A stretch of 64,000 nucleotides of DNA from Brenneria sp. hezel4-2-4 (GTDB lineage Bacteria; Pseudomonadota; Gammaproteobacteria; Enterobacterales; Enterobacteriaceae), in contig NZ_JABJXS010000010.1 in the NCBI RefSeq assembly GCF_013155275.1, positions 1 to 64,000 on the forward strand, written 5' to 3'. The notes beneath the pieces are model-generated. The model made no database searches. It was not told the origin of the DNA and saw only the letters and a list, made by a program, of their open reading frames with translations. Positions 13,421-22,450 of the stretch are shown in pieces. The number at the start of each line of letters is the position of its first letter. The first letter of the stretch is position 1. Both the position numbers and the translations under genes were made by a program.

Positions 13421-13657
13421 GTGATCATTCCCTGGCAACAACTCGATCCTGAAACAGTGGACAATCTCATCGAATCTTTCGTACTCCGGGAAGGAACGGA
13501 TTACGGTGAACAAGAACGTACGCTGTCGCAAAAGGTCGCCGACGTTCGCCGGCAACTGGAATCAGGCGACGTGGTTTTGGTATGGTCGGAGCTGCATGAA
13601 ACGATCAACATCATGCCGCGCAGTCAGTTTAATGCCGGCGAGTACCACCCTCGCTAA
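13421..13657 (+). CDS. yheU: YheU family protein (UPF0270)
   Basis: Conserved 78-residue enterobacterial protein of unknown function starting at GTG 13421 ([20 protein letters not shown]). The centre [17 protein letters not shown] and the stretch [19 protein letters not shown] are near-identical to E. coli YheU. Upstream of prkB, as in E. coli. Confidence 0.94.
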   Translation: MIIPWQQLDPETVDNLIESFVLREGTDYGEQERTLSQKVADVRRQLESGDVVLVWSELHETINIMPRSQFNAGEYHPR

Positions 13658-13764
13658 ACGCGGGAAAAGTCATCAGAGAAGATGTATCTGTCTTATTAAA
13701 CATGCTAACAATGATAAAAATATAAGCATCCGATCGGTGCCACTATTACGGAGTAAATCGTCTT

Positions 13765-14634
13765 ATGTCGCATAAGCATCCGATTATTGCGGTTACCGGC
13801 TCCAGCGGAGCGGGAACCACCACCACCAGCCTGGCATTCCATAAGATTTTTCAGCAATTAAAAATGCGGCCGGCCCAGCTTGAAGGCGATAGTTTCCACC
13901 GCTATACCCGTCCGGAAATGGATATGGAAATTCGTAAAGCGCGGGATCTGGGTCGCCATATCAGTTATTTTGGCCCGGAAGCCAACGATTTCAGCCTGTT
14001 GGAACAATCCTTTATCGAATATGGCCGGCATGGGCGCGGTCTGACGCGTAAATACCTTCATACCTACGATGAAGCGATTCCCTATAATCAGGTGCCCGGT
14101 ACGTTCACGCCGTGGGAACCCATGCCTGAACCCACGGATATCTTGTTTTATGAAGGGCTGCATGGCGGGGTCGTCACCGATCAGCACAATGTGGCGAAAC
14201 ACGTCGATTTACTGGTCGGCGTCGTGCCCATCGTCAACCTGGAATGGATTCAAAAACTGATCCGCGATGTCAATGAACGCGGGCACTCGCGTGAAGCGGT
14301 GATGGATTCGGTCGTCCGATCCATGGAGGATTACATCACCTATATTACGCCGCAGTTTTCACGCACGCATATCAACTTCCAGCGCGTTCCGACCGTGGAT
14401 ACCTCAAACCCGTTCGCCGCCCGATCCATCCCTTCATTGGACGAAAGCTTTGTGGTGATCCACTTCCAGGGGCTGGATAATATTGACTACCCTTATCTGC
14501 TGGCCATGTTGCAGGGGTCGTTTATTTCGCATATCAACACGCTGGTGGTGCCCGGCGGGAAAATGGGGCTGGCGATGGAGTTGATTATGGCGCCGCTGGT
14601 GCAGCGATTGCTGGAAGGGAAAAAAATCGAGTAG
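13765..14634 (+). CDS. prkB: Phosphoribulokinase-like protein PrkB
   Basis: P-loop kinase of the phosphoribulokinase/uridine kinase superfamily, 289 residues as in E. coli. The nucleotide-binding segment is VTGSSGAGTTTTSLAF, the variant P-loop of proteobacterial PRKs. EGDSFHRYTRPEMD and FEGLHGG-like FYEGLHGGVVT carry the substrate and Walker B region. No RuBisCO or other Calvin-cycle gene is nearby, so the in vivo substrate is not clear. Closely follows yheU. Confidence 0.94.
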   Translation: MSHKHPIIAVTGSSGAGTTTTSLAFHKIFQQLKMRPAQLEGDSFHRYTRPEMDMEIRKARDLGRHISYFGPEANDFSLLEQSFIEYGRHGRGLTRKYLHTYDEAIPYNQVPGTFTPWEPMPEPTDILFYEGLHGGVVTDQHNVAKHVDLLVGVVPIVNLEWIQKLIRDVNERGHSREAVMDSVVRSMEDYITYITPQFSRTHINFQRVPTVDTSNPFAARSIPSLDESFVVIHFQGLDNIDYPYLLAMLQGSFISHINTLVVPGGKMGLAMELIMAPLVQRLLEGKKIE

Positions 14635-14685
14635 CCGGCGGCTAAAACCAGCCCGGCCACCATACTCCGGGCGATACCGCCCAGG

Positions 14686-15093
14686 CTATGGCAATACTCT
14701 GACTTCATGGCTGTAAGTGACCTTGACCGTTTTATTCAGCATCAGCGCCACCGAGCAATATTTTTCCGCAGACAGTTCCACCGCGCGCGCGACCGCCTGC
14801 TCGGCCAATCCTTTGCCCGTCACGGTAAAATGCAGATTAATATGGGTAAACAAACGCGGCGCTTCCGTTCTCCGCTCCGAGGTCAGTTTAACTTCGCAAT
14901 CCGCGACGTCATTACGCCCTTTCTGCAAGATCGACACCACATCAATCGCGCTACAACTGCCAATCGACATCAGCACCATTTCCATGGGACTTGGCGCTTT
15001 ATCGCCCGAATTTCCATCCATCACCACCTGATGTCCGGAAGCTGATTCGCCCAGAAATGTTAAGTTTTCAACCCACTTCACCCGAGCCTGCAT
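14686..15093 (-). CDS. yhfA: OsmC family protein YhfA
   Basis: 135-residue OsmC/Ohr-superfamily protein, usually thiol-dependent peroxidase-like; the YhfA substrate is unknown. The two conserved cysteines lie in GSCSAIDVVSILQKGR and EKYCSVALML. The start is set at ATG 15091-15093 (MQARVKWVENLTFLG), with GGAGG upstream and family length. It is divergent from crp, as in E. coli. Confidence 0.94.
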   Translation of the reverse strand: MQARVKWVENLTFLGESASGHQVVMDGNSGDKAPSPMEMVLMSIGSCSAIDVVSILQKGRNDVADCEVKLTSERRTEAPRLFTHINLHFTVTGKGLAEQAVARAVELSAEKYCSVALMLNKTVKVTYSHEVRVLP

Positions 15094-15403
15094 GCCGCCT
15101 CCGCTAAAAAATTTTTGAATATTTATATCGTTATTATACAAAAACAACCTATAACCACAGCTTTATCATGCTGACGCGAGACAACACAAGACACTTCCTC
15201 CAAGCTGTGTTAAAAATGAGAACAGAAGCTGTCTTTTCTGGACAAACTCAGATCGCGGGAAGATGATAACGTCGCCAGACAGAAGCTCCAGTATATTCCC
15301 TGACGGCCTACACGTAATTTGAATTTTTAGCAGTAAACACGCCGTACAGGGAACTCTGAGCCCTGTGATTTGCGCAGTGAATTACAACAGAGGATAATAG
15401 CGA
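15094..15403. other. Divergent yhfA-crp intergenic region
   Basis: 310 bases holding the promoters of yhfA and crp. In E. coli crp is autoregulated here. I could not find a convincing TGTGA-N6-TCACA site; the nearest is a TGTGA half-site at about 15364. No gene is seen. Confidence 0.5.
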
Positions 15404-16036
15404 ATGGTTCTCGGCAAACCGCAAACAGACCCAACTCTCGAATGGTTCCTTTCTCATTGCCATATCCACAAGTATCCATCGAAGAGTACGCTGATTCACC
15501 AAGGTGAAAAAGCAGAAACGCTTTACTACATCGTGAAAGGCTCTGTCGCAGTGCTAATCAAAGATGAAGAAGGCAAAGAAATGATCCTCTCTTATCTCAA
15601 TCAGGGAGATTTTATTGGCGAGCTTGGCTTGTTTGAAGAAGGCCAGGAGCGTAGCGCCTGGGTACGGGCGAAAACGGCTTGTGAAGTTGCTGAAATTTCC
15701 TATAAAAAATTCCGGCAGTTGATTCAGGTCAATCCCGATATTCTGATGCGTCTGTCCGCGCAGATGGCAAGCAGGCTGCAAGTGACCTCAGAGAAAGTCG
15801 GTAATCTGGCATTCCTTGATGTAACCGGTCGCATTGCCCAAACATTATTGAACCTGGCAAAACAACCCGATGCCATGACGCACCCAGATGGCATGCAAAT
15901 AAAAATCACCCGCCAGGAAATTGGGCAAATCGTTGGCTGTTCACGCGAAACCGTGGGCCGCATTCTTAAAATGTTGGAAGATCAGAACCTCATTTCCGCA
16001 CATGGTAAAACGATCGTGGTTTACGGTACGCGTTAA
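15404..16036 (+). CDS. crp: cAMP receptor protein (CRP)
   Basis: Global regulator of catabolite-controlled genes, a 210-residue homodimer subunit. The N-terminal cAMP-binding beta-roll contains [18 protein letters not shown], the long dimer helix follows (about 110-136), and the C-terminal winged helix has [20 protein letters not shown], including the Arg/Glu/Arg recognition residues. Nearly identical to E. coli CRP. Candidate CRP sites in this window are listed at 23902-23917 and 44524-44539. Confidence 0.99.
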   Translation: MVLGKPQTDPTLEWFLSHCHIHKYPSKSTLIHQGEKAETLYYIVKGSVAVLIKDEEGKEMILSYLNQGDFIGELGLFEEGQERSAWVRAKTACEVAEISYKKFRQLIQVNPDILMRLSAQMASRLQVTSEKVGNLAFLDVTGRIAQTLLNLAKQPDAMTHPDGMQIKITRQEIGQIVGCSRETVGRILKMLEDQNLISAHGKTIVVYGTR

Positions 16037-16057
16037 ACCCGGCGATTACCCTACGAC

Positions 16058-16089
16058 AAAAAAGCGTGAAGTCTCTTTCACGCTTTTTT
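16058..16089. terminator. Bidirectional terminator between crp and ppiA
   Basis: AAAAAAGCGTGAA / TTCACGCTTTTTT, 13-bp arms with a six-base loop. A on one side and T on the other give a T tract in both directions. It serves crp (plus) and ppiA (minus). Confidence 0.93.
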
Positions 16090-16119
16090 TATAGCCATAT
16101 AACACCATAGCAAGGCGTA

Positions 16120-16689
16120 TCAGGGCAGAACTTTGGCTGACTGGATCACGATCGGTTTGGTGGGCACATTTTGGTAAGGGCCGACGTTTTCGGTCTGCAC
16201 CTGAGCGATTTTATCCGCCACGTCCATGCCTTTTACCACTTTACCGAATACCGCATAGCCAAAATCACGCTGTCCGTGATCGAGGAAAGCGTTATCAGCC
16301 ACATTGATGAAGAATTGACTGGTGGCGCTGTCTTTTTCCGCAGTCCGCGCCATGGAAATGGTGCCGCGCAGGTTGCGTAAGCCATTGTCCGCTTCATTTT
16401 TGATCGCCGGGTTGGTCGCTTTCTGCTTCATGTCGTCGGTAAAACCGCCGCCCTGAATCATAAAGCCGGGGATGACCCGATGAAACGTCGTGCCGTTATA
16501 AAAACCGTTATTCACGTACTCAACGAAGTTATTCACCGAAACCGGTGCTTTTTGGTTGTCCAATGCCAGCTCAATGTTTCCCGCCGAGGTCGTCAGCAAA
16601 ACATGCGTTGTGCCGGAGGCAGCGAACACCGGAGAAAAAGCCGTAAGTGAAATAAAAGCCGCCGCAGCAGCCAGAGTACGTTTAAGCAT
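16120..16689 (-). CDS. ppiA: Peptidyl-prolyl cis-trans isomerase A (periplasmic cyclophilin)
   Basis: Periplasmic cyclophilin of 189 residues. It has a signal peptide [20 protein letters not shown]...FAA, and the cyclophilin core carries [13 protein letters not shown] and [13 protein letters not shown]. The start is chosen at ATG 16687-16689 with AAGGAA upstream; a longer frame to 16761 lacks support. It is convergent with crp. In E. coli tsgA/nirBD-cysG follow, but here a peptide-type ABC operon is inserted next to it. Confidence 0.97.
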   Translation of the reverse strand: MLKRTLAAAAAFISLTAFSPVFAASGTTHVLLTTSAGNIELALDNQKAPVSVNNFVEYVNNGFYNGTTFHRVIPGFMIQGGGFTDDMKQKATNPAIKNEADNGLRNLRGTISMARTAEKDSATSQFFINVADNAFLDHGQRDFGYAVFGKVVKGMDVADKIAQVQTENVGPYQNVPTKPIVIQSAKVLP

Positions 16690-16786
16690 GATAATTCCTT
16701 GTTGAAGAAACCGACCACTGAAAGCGTAATGATTGTAAATACCCACACCCGCCAACGCCACCCATTTACCTTTTTTTACGTATTAT

Positions 16787-16811
16787 AAAAAGGCTGACGT
16801 TAAAGTCAGCC
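16787..16811 (-). terminator. Terminator of the peptide ABC operon
   Basis: On the minus strand, GGCTGAC-TTTAAC-GTCAGCC (7-bp stem) is followed by TTTTTAT. It lies after the ABC operon stop and before ppiA. A second copy of the stem without the T tail lies at 16943-16962. Confidence 0.65.
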
Positions 16812-16962
16812 CCAGACCATTGACAAAGCCCGTTATTAGGGAGAGCGTGGCGAGGGGCCGTAGCGGCGTAAGCCGCCGGAGCGCCCCTCGGTACGGTAGG
16901 CCCGGGTATCTCAGGCTTACAGACGACTTTGTCAGTAACCTCAGGCTGACGTTAAAGTCAGC
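16791..16962. repeat. Direct repeats flanking a nested palindrome (3' region of the peptide ABC operon)
   Basis: The 20-mer AGGCTGACGTTAAAGTCAGC occurs at 16791-16810 and 16943-16962. Between them is a nested imperfect palindrome: TGACAAAG (16821-16828) / CTTTGTCA (16927-16934) outside, CGAGGGGC (16851-16858) / GCCCCTCG (16883-16890) inside, and GCGGC-GTAA-GCCGC (16863-16876) at the tip. The architecture looks like a small non-autonomous repeat or a strongly folded 3' UTR. No gene is seen in 16690-16993; the ppiA promoter must also lie here. Confidence 0.7.
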
Positions 16963-16993
16963 ACCCGCTTATTACCTGTCGCCGCACAGAACC

Positions 16994-17821
16994 TTAGCCC
17001 ATACGCTCCGAACGCACCGCAAGGTCGCGGCTATACTGGCGGCTGGCCTCCACCAGCATGGTGGTATAGGCGTTCTTCGGCGTATCGCGGGTTAAGTCGC
17101 CGATATTCAGCGTTTCCAGTATCCGGCCATACTGCATCACCGCGACTTTATGACACAGATGGGAAATTACCCCCAGATCGTGCGTCACCAGCAGGTAGGT
17201 TAATTTCTCCTGCTGTTGCAGTTCAGCCAGCAGATTAAGAATTTCCGCCTGCACGGAAACGTCCAGCGCCGAGGTCGGCTCATCGAGCAACAGCACTCTG
17301 GGCTCCAGAATCAGCGCGCGGGCGATCGCCACGCGCTGGCGCTGGCCTCCCGAAAGCTGATGCGGATAGCGGCGGCGGAAGTGCGTGCCCAGCCCGACTT
17401 TCCCCAGCAGCGTATCGATACGGTCGTCACGATCGTTAAAACGGTGGATGGACAGCGGTTCTTCCAGAATCGACTCCACCGTGTGACGGGGATGCAGCGA
17501 ACCATAGGGATCCTGAAAAATCATCTGCACTCGTCGGCAGCGCGCCTGATCGATACGATGCGCCAGTTGCTGGCCGTCAATCAGCAAGCTTCCCTGCCAG
17601 TGATTAAACAACCCGGCCAGACATTTCAGTACGGTGGTTTTACCCGAACCGGACTCGCCGACCAGACCGAAAATCTCACCGTCGTCCACGGTAAGGTTCA
17701 CGTCATACAAAACCTGATTCTGCGTGCTTCCCTGACCAAACGACAGATTAAGGTTGTTCACTTCAATCATGGATCGGTTCATATTCATAGATTCGCTCAT
17801 CGGAAGGGTTGCCGTCGCCAT
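16994..17821 (-). CDS. Peptide-type ABC transporter ATP-binding protein (OppF/DppF-like)
   Basis: 275-residue cytoplasmic ATPase. Walker A GESGSGKTT, signature LSGGQRQRVAIARAL and Walker [13 protein letters not shown] are intact. It lacks the extended C-terminal [4Fe-4S] cysteine motif of many DppF proteins, since no Cys cluster is visible at the C-terminus. Last gene of the five-part transporter, nine bases after the partner ATPase. With that partner it powers uptake by the two permeases. Substrate is inferred only as peptide-like. Confidence 0.9.
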   Translation of the reverse strand: MATATLPMSESMNMNRSMIEVNNLNLSFGQGSTQNQVLYDVNLTVDDGEIFGLVGESGSGKTTVLKCLAGLFNHWQGSLLIDGQQLAHRIDQARCRRVQMIFQDPYGSLHPRHTVESILEEPLSIHRFNDRDDRIDTLLGKVGLGTHFRRRYPHQLSGGQRQRVAIARALILEPRVLLLDEPTSALDVSVQAEILNLLAELQQQEKLTYLLVTHDLGVISHLCHKVAVMQYGRILETLNIGDLTRDTPKNAYTTMLVEASRQYSRDLAVRSERMG

Positions 17822-17830
17822 ACGTGCTCC

Positions 17831-18718
17831 TTACTCATTAATCCAGGCCGGATCGCGATTCATCACCGGCAGATGCGAACGCGGACGATCGATATCCGGT
17901 AACGAGTTCAGTAATCCACGGGTGTAAGGATGCCGCGCATTATCCAGATCGGTGGCGGCAATCGACTCCACCACCCGTCCGGCGTACATCACCAGTACCC
18001 GATCGCAGAAACTGCGCACCAGATTGATGTCGTGGCTGATGAAAATCAGCCCCAATCCACGTTCACCCACCAGATCGTCGAGCATCGCCAACACCTGCAA
18101 GCGCACCGAAACATCCAGCGCCGAGGTCGGTTCATCGGCAATCACCACTTCAGGCTCGGTAATCAGCATCATCGCAATCATGATGCGCTGCCCCTGCCCG
18201 CCTGAAATTTCGTGGGGATACAGGCCGTATACCCGTTCCGGCTGGCGAATACGCACCACATCCAGCATCGCCATCACTTTTTCCTTCGCTACGCGCGCCG
18301 AAACGCGATGGTGAGCCAGATAGGCTTCTGCAATCTGATCGCCGACGCAGACCACCGGATTCAATGAGTATTTGGGATCCTGCATAATCATTGAGATGCG
18401 TTTGCCGCGGATCTGACGCATCCGCGCTTCGTCCGCCGTTAACAAATCGGTGTCGCCAAAACGCAGACGATCCGCCGTAATACGCGCGCTGTGCGGGTGT
18501 AAGCGCAGCAAGGCGCGCCCCACCGTGGATTTACCGGAGCCTGATTCGCCGACAATCGCCAGCTTTTCACACCCCAGCGTGAAGGAGACGCCGCGCACGG
18601 CATCGGTCACCACGCCGCCGTTGACGAAACTGACCCGCAGATCCGCGACATCCATCAACGGTGCGTTCTGCGGCGTACGGTGAGAAAGATTATTCAGTTC
18701 TGGGATCGAGGATGTCAC
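17831..18718 (-). CDS. Peptide-type ABC transporter ATP-binding protein (OppD/DppD-like)
   Basis: About 295 residues. Walker A GESGSGKST, signature ISGGQGQRIMIAMML and Walker [13 protein letters not shown] are present; the C-terminal oligopeptide-transport extension ends RSHLPVMNRDPAWINE. The start is uncertain: GTG 18716-18718 has GGAG nine bases upstream and overlaps the preceding permease by 29 bases. TTG at 18731-18733 or ATG at 18653-18655 (MDVADLRVSF, just before the conserved domain) are alternatives. Pairs with the ATPase downstream. Confidence 0.86.
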   Translation of the reverse strand: MTSSIPELNNLSHRTPQNAPLMDVADLRVSFVNGGVVTDAVRGVSFTLGCEKLAIVGESGSGKSTVGRALLRLHPHSARITADRLRFGDTDLLTADEARMRQIRGKRISMIMQDPKYSLNPVVCVGDQIAEAYLAHHRVSARVAKEKVMAMLDVVRIRQPERVYGLYPHEISGGQGQRIMIAMMLITEPEVVIADEPTSALDVSVRLQVLAMLDDLVGERGLGLIFISHDINLVRSFCDRVLVMYAGRVVESIAATDLDNARHPYTRGLLNSLPDIDRPRSHLPVMNRDPAWINE

Positions 18719-19595
18719 GTAGGCCGTCTCCAAGGAAATTGAACGCCAGGCTGTTGATCAAAATCGCCAGCCCCGGAATAGTCACTAACCACCAGCACTC
18801 CATCATGTAACGGCGACCGGCTGAAATCATCGCGCCCCATTCAGGATCGGGCGGCTGCGCCCCTAACCCCAGGAACCCCAGCCCGGCCGCGGTCAGAATG
18901 ATGCCCGCCATGTTCATGGTGATACGAATAATCACCGACGGCAGACACAGCGGCACAATGTGGTGCAGCAGGATGCGGATCGATGATGCGCCTTGCAGTT
19001 TCACGGCGGAAACAAAGTCGGCATGGCGCAATGACAGCGTTTCGGCCCTTGCCAGACGCGCAATCGGCGGCCAGGCGGTCAAGGTAATTGCGATCACCAC
19101 ATGCTCCAGCCCCGGGCCAAGCGCCGCCACGAACGCCAGCGCCAGCACCAGACTGGGGAAAGAGATGAAAATATCGGTGATGCGCATCAGAATGGTATCG
19201 ACGATGCCGCCGTAGTAGCCCGCCACCACACCCAGCAACAGACCGATCGGCCCGACGGTTACCGACACCAGCGCCACGATATACAGCGTGATGCGGGAGC
19301 CATAGACCAGTCGGCTAAAGACATCGCGGCCAAACTCATCGGTTCCGAACCAATGGGCCGCGCCCGGCGCCTGCAATGCATTGCCCAGATCCTGCGCCAG
19401 CGGGTCGTGCGTCGCGATCCAGGGGGCAAAAATGGCGACCAGCATCAGCATCAGGACGATAGCCGAACCAATGGCGGTCAATGGATTACGCATCATCAGC
19501 AGCAGAAAACCAGCGATACGCGCGCCGCGCAGCTTCAGGCGCCCCACCCGCTTTTCCGGTGACGTTCGCAGTACCGGTTCAGAGGAAATGTTCAT
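18690..19595 (-). CDS. Peptide-type ABC transporter permease (DppC-like)
   Basis: 301-residue inner-membrane permease with about six membrane segments. It has an N-terminal OppC-type segment (about residues 25-75) and the EAA-type loop around GASSIRILLHHIVPLCLP. The sequence HWFGTDEFGRDVFSRLVYGSR is the classic DppC/NikC family marker. Its ATG overlaps the stop of the first permease by four bases (19592-19595), and its end overlaps the DppD-like gene. Confidence 0.92.
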   Translation of the reverse strand: MNISSEPVLRTSPEKRVGRLKLRGARIAGFLLLMMRNPLTAIGSAIVLMLMLVAIFAPWIATHDPLAQDLGNALQAPGAAHWFGTDEFGRDVFSRLVYGSRITLYIVALVSVTVGPIGLLLGVVAGYYGGIVDTILMRITDIFISFPSLVLALAFVAALGPGLEHVVIAITLTAWPPIARLARAETLSLRHADFVSAVKLQGASSIRILLHHIVPLCLPSVIIRITMNMAGIILTAAGLGFLGLGAQPPDPEWGAMISAGRRYMMECWWLVTIPGLAILINSLAFNFLGDGLRDILDPRTE

Positions 19596-20632
19596 GCGTT
19601 CGTCCTCGGATCAAAGATTTGATACAACATGTCCGACAACAGATTGAGGGTGACGAAGATCAGCCCTACCAGCAGGACACAGCCCATAACCGCGTTCATA
19701 TCCCCCAGCAGCAAACTGCCGGTGAGATAGGAGCCGAACCCCGGCCAGGAGAACACCGTTTCGATCAGCACCGCCCCTTCCAGCAGCGAACCGTAAGCCA
19801 GCGCGACCACCGTCAGCAATTGCACCAGAATGTTACGAAACGCGTGCGCCCACACCACCCGGAATTCAGACAGCCCCTTGACGCGCGCGGTAATGATGTA
19901 CTCCTGCGACAGCTGCGCCAGCATAAAGCTGCGCGTCATACGGCTGATATAAGCCAGAGAATGAAAACCCAGAATGGTGGCGGGCAACAGCAGGTGATTC
20001 AGCGCGCTGCGGAACACCTCCCAGTTGCCTTCCAGCATCGCGTCAAGCAACAGCAGCCCGGTGCGGTTCTCCACCAGGCCGTCATAGGCCATGTCCACCC
20101 GTCCGGCGCCGCCCACCCAGTTGAGCCAGGCATAGAACACCAGCAGCCCCATCATGCCGACCCAGAATATCGGGGTGGAATAGCCCGCCAGACTGATAAA
20201 ACGCACCACGTAATCCGCCCATTTGCCGCGTCTTGCCGCCGCCAGAACGCCCAGCGGCACGCCCAGACCGGCGCCGACGATAATCGCCATCGTGGCGAGC
20301 TCTATGGTGGCGGGAAAGACACGGATGATATCGTCGACGACCGGACGTCCGGTCAGAAGCGCGTTGCCCAAATCGCCCTGCATAAGAGAGTTGAAGTAAA
20401 TAAAAAACTGCGCATACAGCGGCTTATCCAGCCCCAACTGCTGATAAACCTGTTGATAGGTACTTTGATCGGCATCCTGTCCGACAATCGCCAGGACGGG
20501 GTCGATCGGCATCACGCGGCCGATCACGAATGTCAGGATCAGTAATCCGAACAGCGTAACCACGACCTGAAACAGACGTTTCGCCAACCGACGCAACACT
20601 CCCCCCGGTTTGATCCAATCAGAGAAAACCAT
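19592..20632 (-). CDS. Peptide-type ABC transporter permease (DppB-like)
   Basis: 346-residue inner-membrane permease with about six membrane segments. The N-terminal TFVIGRVMPIDPVLAIVG is the DppB/NikB-type pattern (FxxxxxxPGDP-like). The periplasmic insert GGAGRVDMAYDGLVE and the cytoplasmic coupling loop ITARVKGLSEFRVVWAHAFRN fit the family. It follows the binding-protein gene after a 132-base gap with two stem-loops. Confidence 0.92.
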   Translation of the reverse strand: MVFSDWIKPGGVLRRLAKRLFQVVVTLFGLLILTFVIGRVMPIDPVLAIVGQDADQSTYQQVYQQLGLDKPLYAQFFIYFNSLMQGDLGNALLTGRPVVDDIIRVFPATIELATMAIIVGAGLGVPLGVLAAARRGKWADYVVRFISLAGYSTPIFWVGMMGLLVFYAWLNWVGGAGRVDMAYDGLVENRTGLLLLDAMLEGNWEVFRSALNHLLLPATILGFHSLAYISRMTRSFMLAQLSQEYIITARVKGLSEFRVVWAHAFRNILVQLLTVVALAYGSLLEGAVLIETVFSWPGFGSYLTGSLLLGDMNAVMGCVLLVGLIFVTLNLLSDMLYQIFDPRTNA

Positions 20633-20653
20633 GTTCTTTCTCCTGCTACTCCG

Positions 20654-20757
20654 GTTAGCGGCGATGCCAAATCGCCACTAACGCGGCTATTTCGTTTTTA
20701 ACGTTCCCAGGCGGGATGATTCGCCGGACACACATCGGCCAATCATCCGCTGAACGT
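20654..20757 (-). repeat. Two intercistronic stem-loops between binding-protein and permease genes
   Basis: Stem 1: GTTAG-C-GGCGAT (20654-20665) pairs with ATCGCC-A-CTAAC (20671-20682), eleven pairs plus one mismatch with a five-base loop. Stem 2: ACGTTC (20701-20706) and GCGGGATGATT (20711-20721) pair with AATCATCCGC (20741-20750) and GAACGT (20752-20757). No T tract follows. Such hairpins commonly stabilise binding-protein mRNA and reduce read-through in ABC operons; that role is inferred. Confidence 0.65.
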
Positions 20758-20764
20758 GTGAAAA

Positions 20765-22375
20765 CTAGCGCTGTTTAGAGACGTCCCGCAGTTGCGTCGT
20801 GGAAGACGGATGCGGCACATAACCTTTCACGTCTTTACGCAACACCACGGAGTCGATCATCTGCGACACCGGAATAATCGCCGGGAACAGTTCTTCATAA
20901 CGATTCTGTACGTCGATATACATCTGCTTCTGTTGCTGGGGATCTTTCTCCAATAACGCCCGATCGATCATCTCGTTCAATGACTTATCGTAGAAAGAGG
21001 TGCGCCAGCCCTGGAAGTTGGTCAGTTTGGCTTCTTCGCTGTTATCGGGGTTATAGGCCACGGATCGCAGGCTGGAATGGGGATGCGGATCGACGCCGCC
21101 GCCGCCGCGGCCAACCAGCATATCGAATTTACGATCGCGCATGGCGCCATATACCTGATTGCCGGTGCCGGAAATAATCTTGGCTTTGATGCCGGCCTGC
21201 GCCAGCGTTGACTGCACGGAAGTCGCCAGATTGAGGAACGGTTGATCCGACAACACGCGCAGCGTGGTTTCAAAGCCATTCGGATAACCCGCTTCCGCCA
21301 GCAATGACTTGGCTCGGGCCACATCCAGCTTATAGCCCGGATTCGGCAACGTGGCATCCATCCCGGATTGAATCGGGCGTTGGTGATAGAAGCCGTAGCC
21401 AGGCATGACGGTTTTATTTACGCCATCATAATCAATGAGATAGCGAACCGCTTCACGCACTTTGGGTTGCGCGAAGTATTCATTTTTCAGACTCATGGCG
21501 ACGTAATACAGCGTGCCCTTTTTCACCTCATCCACGACGACGTTCGGGTCGCGTTTCAGGGCGTTGATATCCGGCACCGACATGCCGGAGGCGACATCAA
21601 TATCGCCTTTTTCAATCATCAGGCGCAGCGCCTGCGACTCGGTCATGTGGCGGAAAATGACGCGCCTCATTTTGGCGTCGCCGTGCCAGTTGCCCTCAAC
21701 CCGACTGATGCGCAGCACATCTTTCGCCTGCCACACATCCAGCTTGAACGGGCCGGAGCCTGCCTCATTGGTCGTCAGCCAGCCGTTGCCCCAGTCGCCG
21801 TTTTTCTCGTGCTGCAAGACCGTTTTGCTATCCAGCACCGATCCGCTGCCCAAGGTCGCCAGCGAATAGATAATCAGTTTGGGATCGTTCGGCTTGGGCA
21901 GTTCGATTTCAATCGTATGGGCATCTTTGGCGCGGATCATTTTCTCCACGTTGTCCGCCGTGAAACCATAGGATTTCCAGGTGGTGGCCTGCGCCATATT
22001 GAGGTTAAGCAGGCGTTTCATCGACCAGGCGAAATCCTGCGCCGTAACCGGGTTTCCTGAATGGAACGCCGCGTTGTCCACCAGATTGAAGGTAATGACC
22101 TTACCGTCATCGCTCACGCTCCAGCTTTTCGCCAGAGACGGCAGGACGTTGCTCAGGTTTGCCGGATCGAGCACCACCAGCGAATCATACAGATTGACGA
22201 TAATGCCCACCACTTCATTACCGGTCATCGCCGCCGGATCGAGCGACAACATGTTGTTCATATTCATCCCGACAATCAGCTGATCGTCAGGCGTTTTGGC
22301 GGACAGCATGGCGGGGGTCGCCGCCATGCAGAGGGTACTTAACAGTAGGGTACGGAGTATTGCGCGTGCTTTCAT
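20765..22375 (-). CDS. Peptide-type ABC transporter substrate-binding protein (family 5)
   Basis: 536-residue periplasmic binding protein of the SBP_bac_5 (DppA/OppA/NikA) family. It has a signal peptide MKARAILRTLLLSTLCMAATPAMLSA and then the family pattern: SLDPAAMTGNEVVGIIVNLYDSL, LAKSWSVSDDGKVITFNL and FHSGNPVTAQDFAWSMKRLL. A glycine-rich GRGGGGVDPHPHSS stretch lies near residue 425. The ligand could be a di/oligopeptide or a related small molecule. It lies 75 bases after the enolase-superfamily gene. Confidence 0.92.
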   Translation of the reverse strand: MKARAILRTLLLSTLCMAATPAMLSAKTPDDQLIVGMNMNNMLSLDPAAMTGNEVVGIIVNLYDSLVVLDPANLSNVLPSLAKSWSVSDDGKVITFNLVDNAAFHSGNPVTAQDFAWSMKRLLNLNMAQATTWKSYGFTADNVEKMIRAKDAHTIEIELPKPNDPKLIIYSLATLGSGSVLDSKTVLQHEKNGDWGNGWLTTNEAGSGPFKLDVWQAKDVLRISRVEGNWHGDAKMRRVIFRHMTESQALRLMIEKGDIDVASGMSVPDINALKRDPNVVVDEVKKGTLYYVAMSLKNEYFAQPKVREAVRYLIDYDGVNKTVMPGYGFYHQRPIQSGMDATLPNPGYKLDVARAKSLLAEAGYPNGFETTLRVLSDQPFLNLATSVQSTLAQAGIKAKIISGTGNQVYGAMRDRKFDMLVGRGGGGVDPHPHSSLRSVAYNPDNSEEAKLTNFQGWRTSFYDKSLNEMIDRALLEKDPQQQKQMYIDVQNRYEELFPAIIPVSQMIDSVVLRKDVKGYVPHPSSTTQLRDVSKQR

Positions 22376-22450
22376 TATTCTTCTCCAGGTGTGGAAGTAT
22401 GGAAGACGACAACTTTTTATTTTTTAAGTATTTTCTTTCAGACTGACGTT

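Noticed and set aside
16820-17095. Frame of 91 codons across the palindromic region beside ppiA
   Set aside because: Runs through the nested palindrome and into the ABC ATPase gene on the other strand; no SD and no family features.
19481-20545. 354-codon plus-strand frame opposite the permease genes
   Set aside because: Gln/His/Arg-rich composition typical of antisense frames to GC-rich membrane-protein genes.
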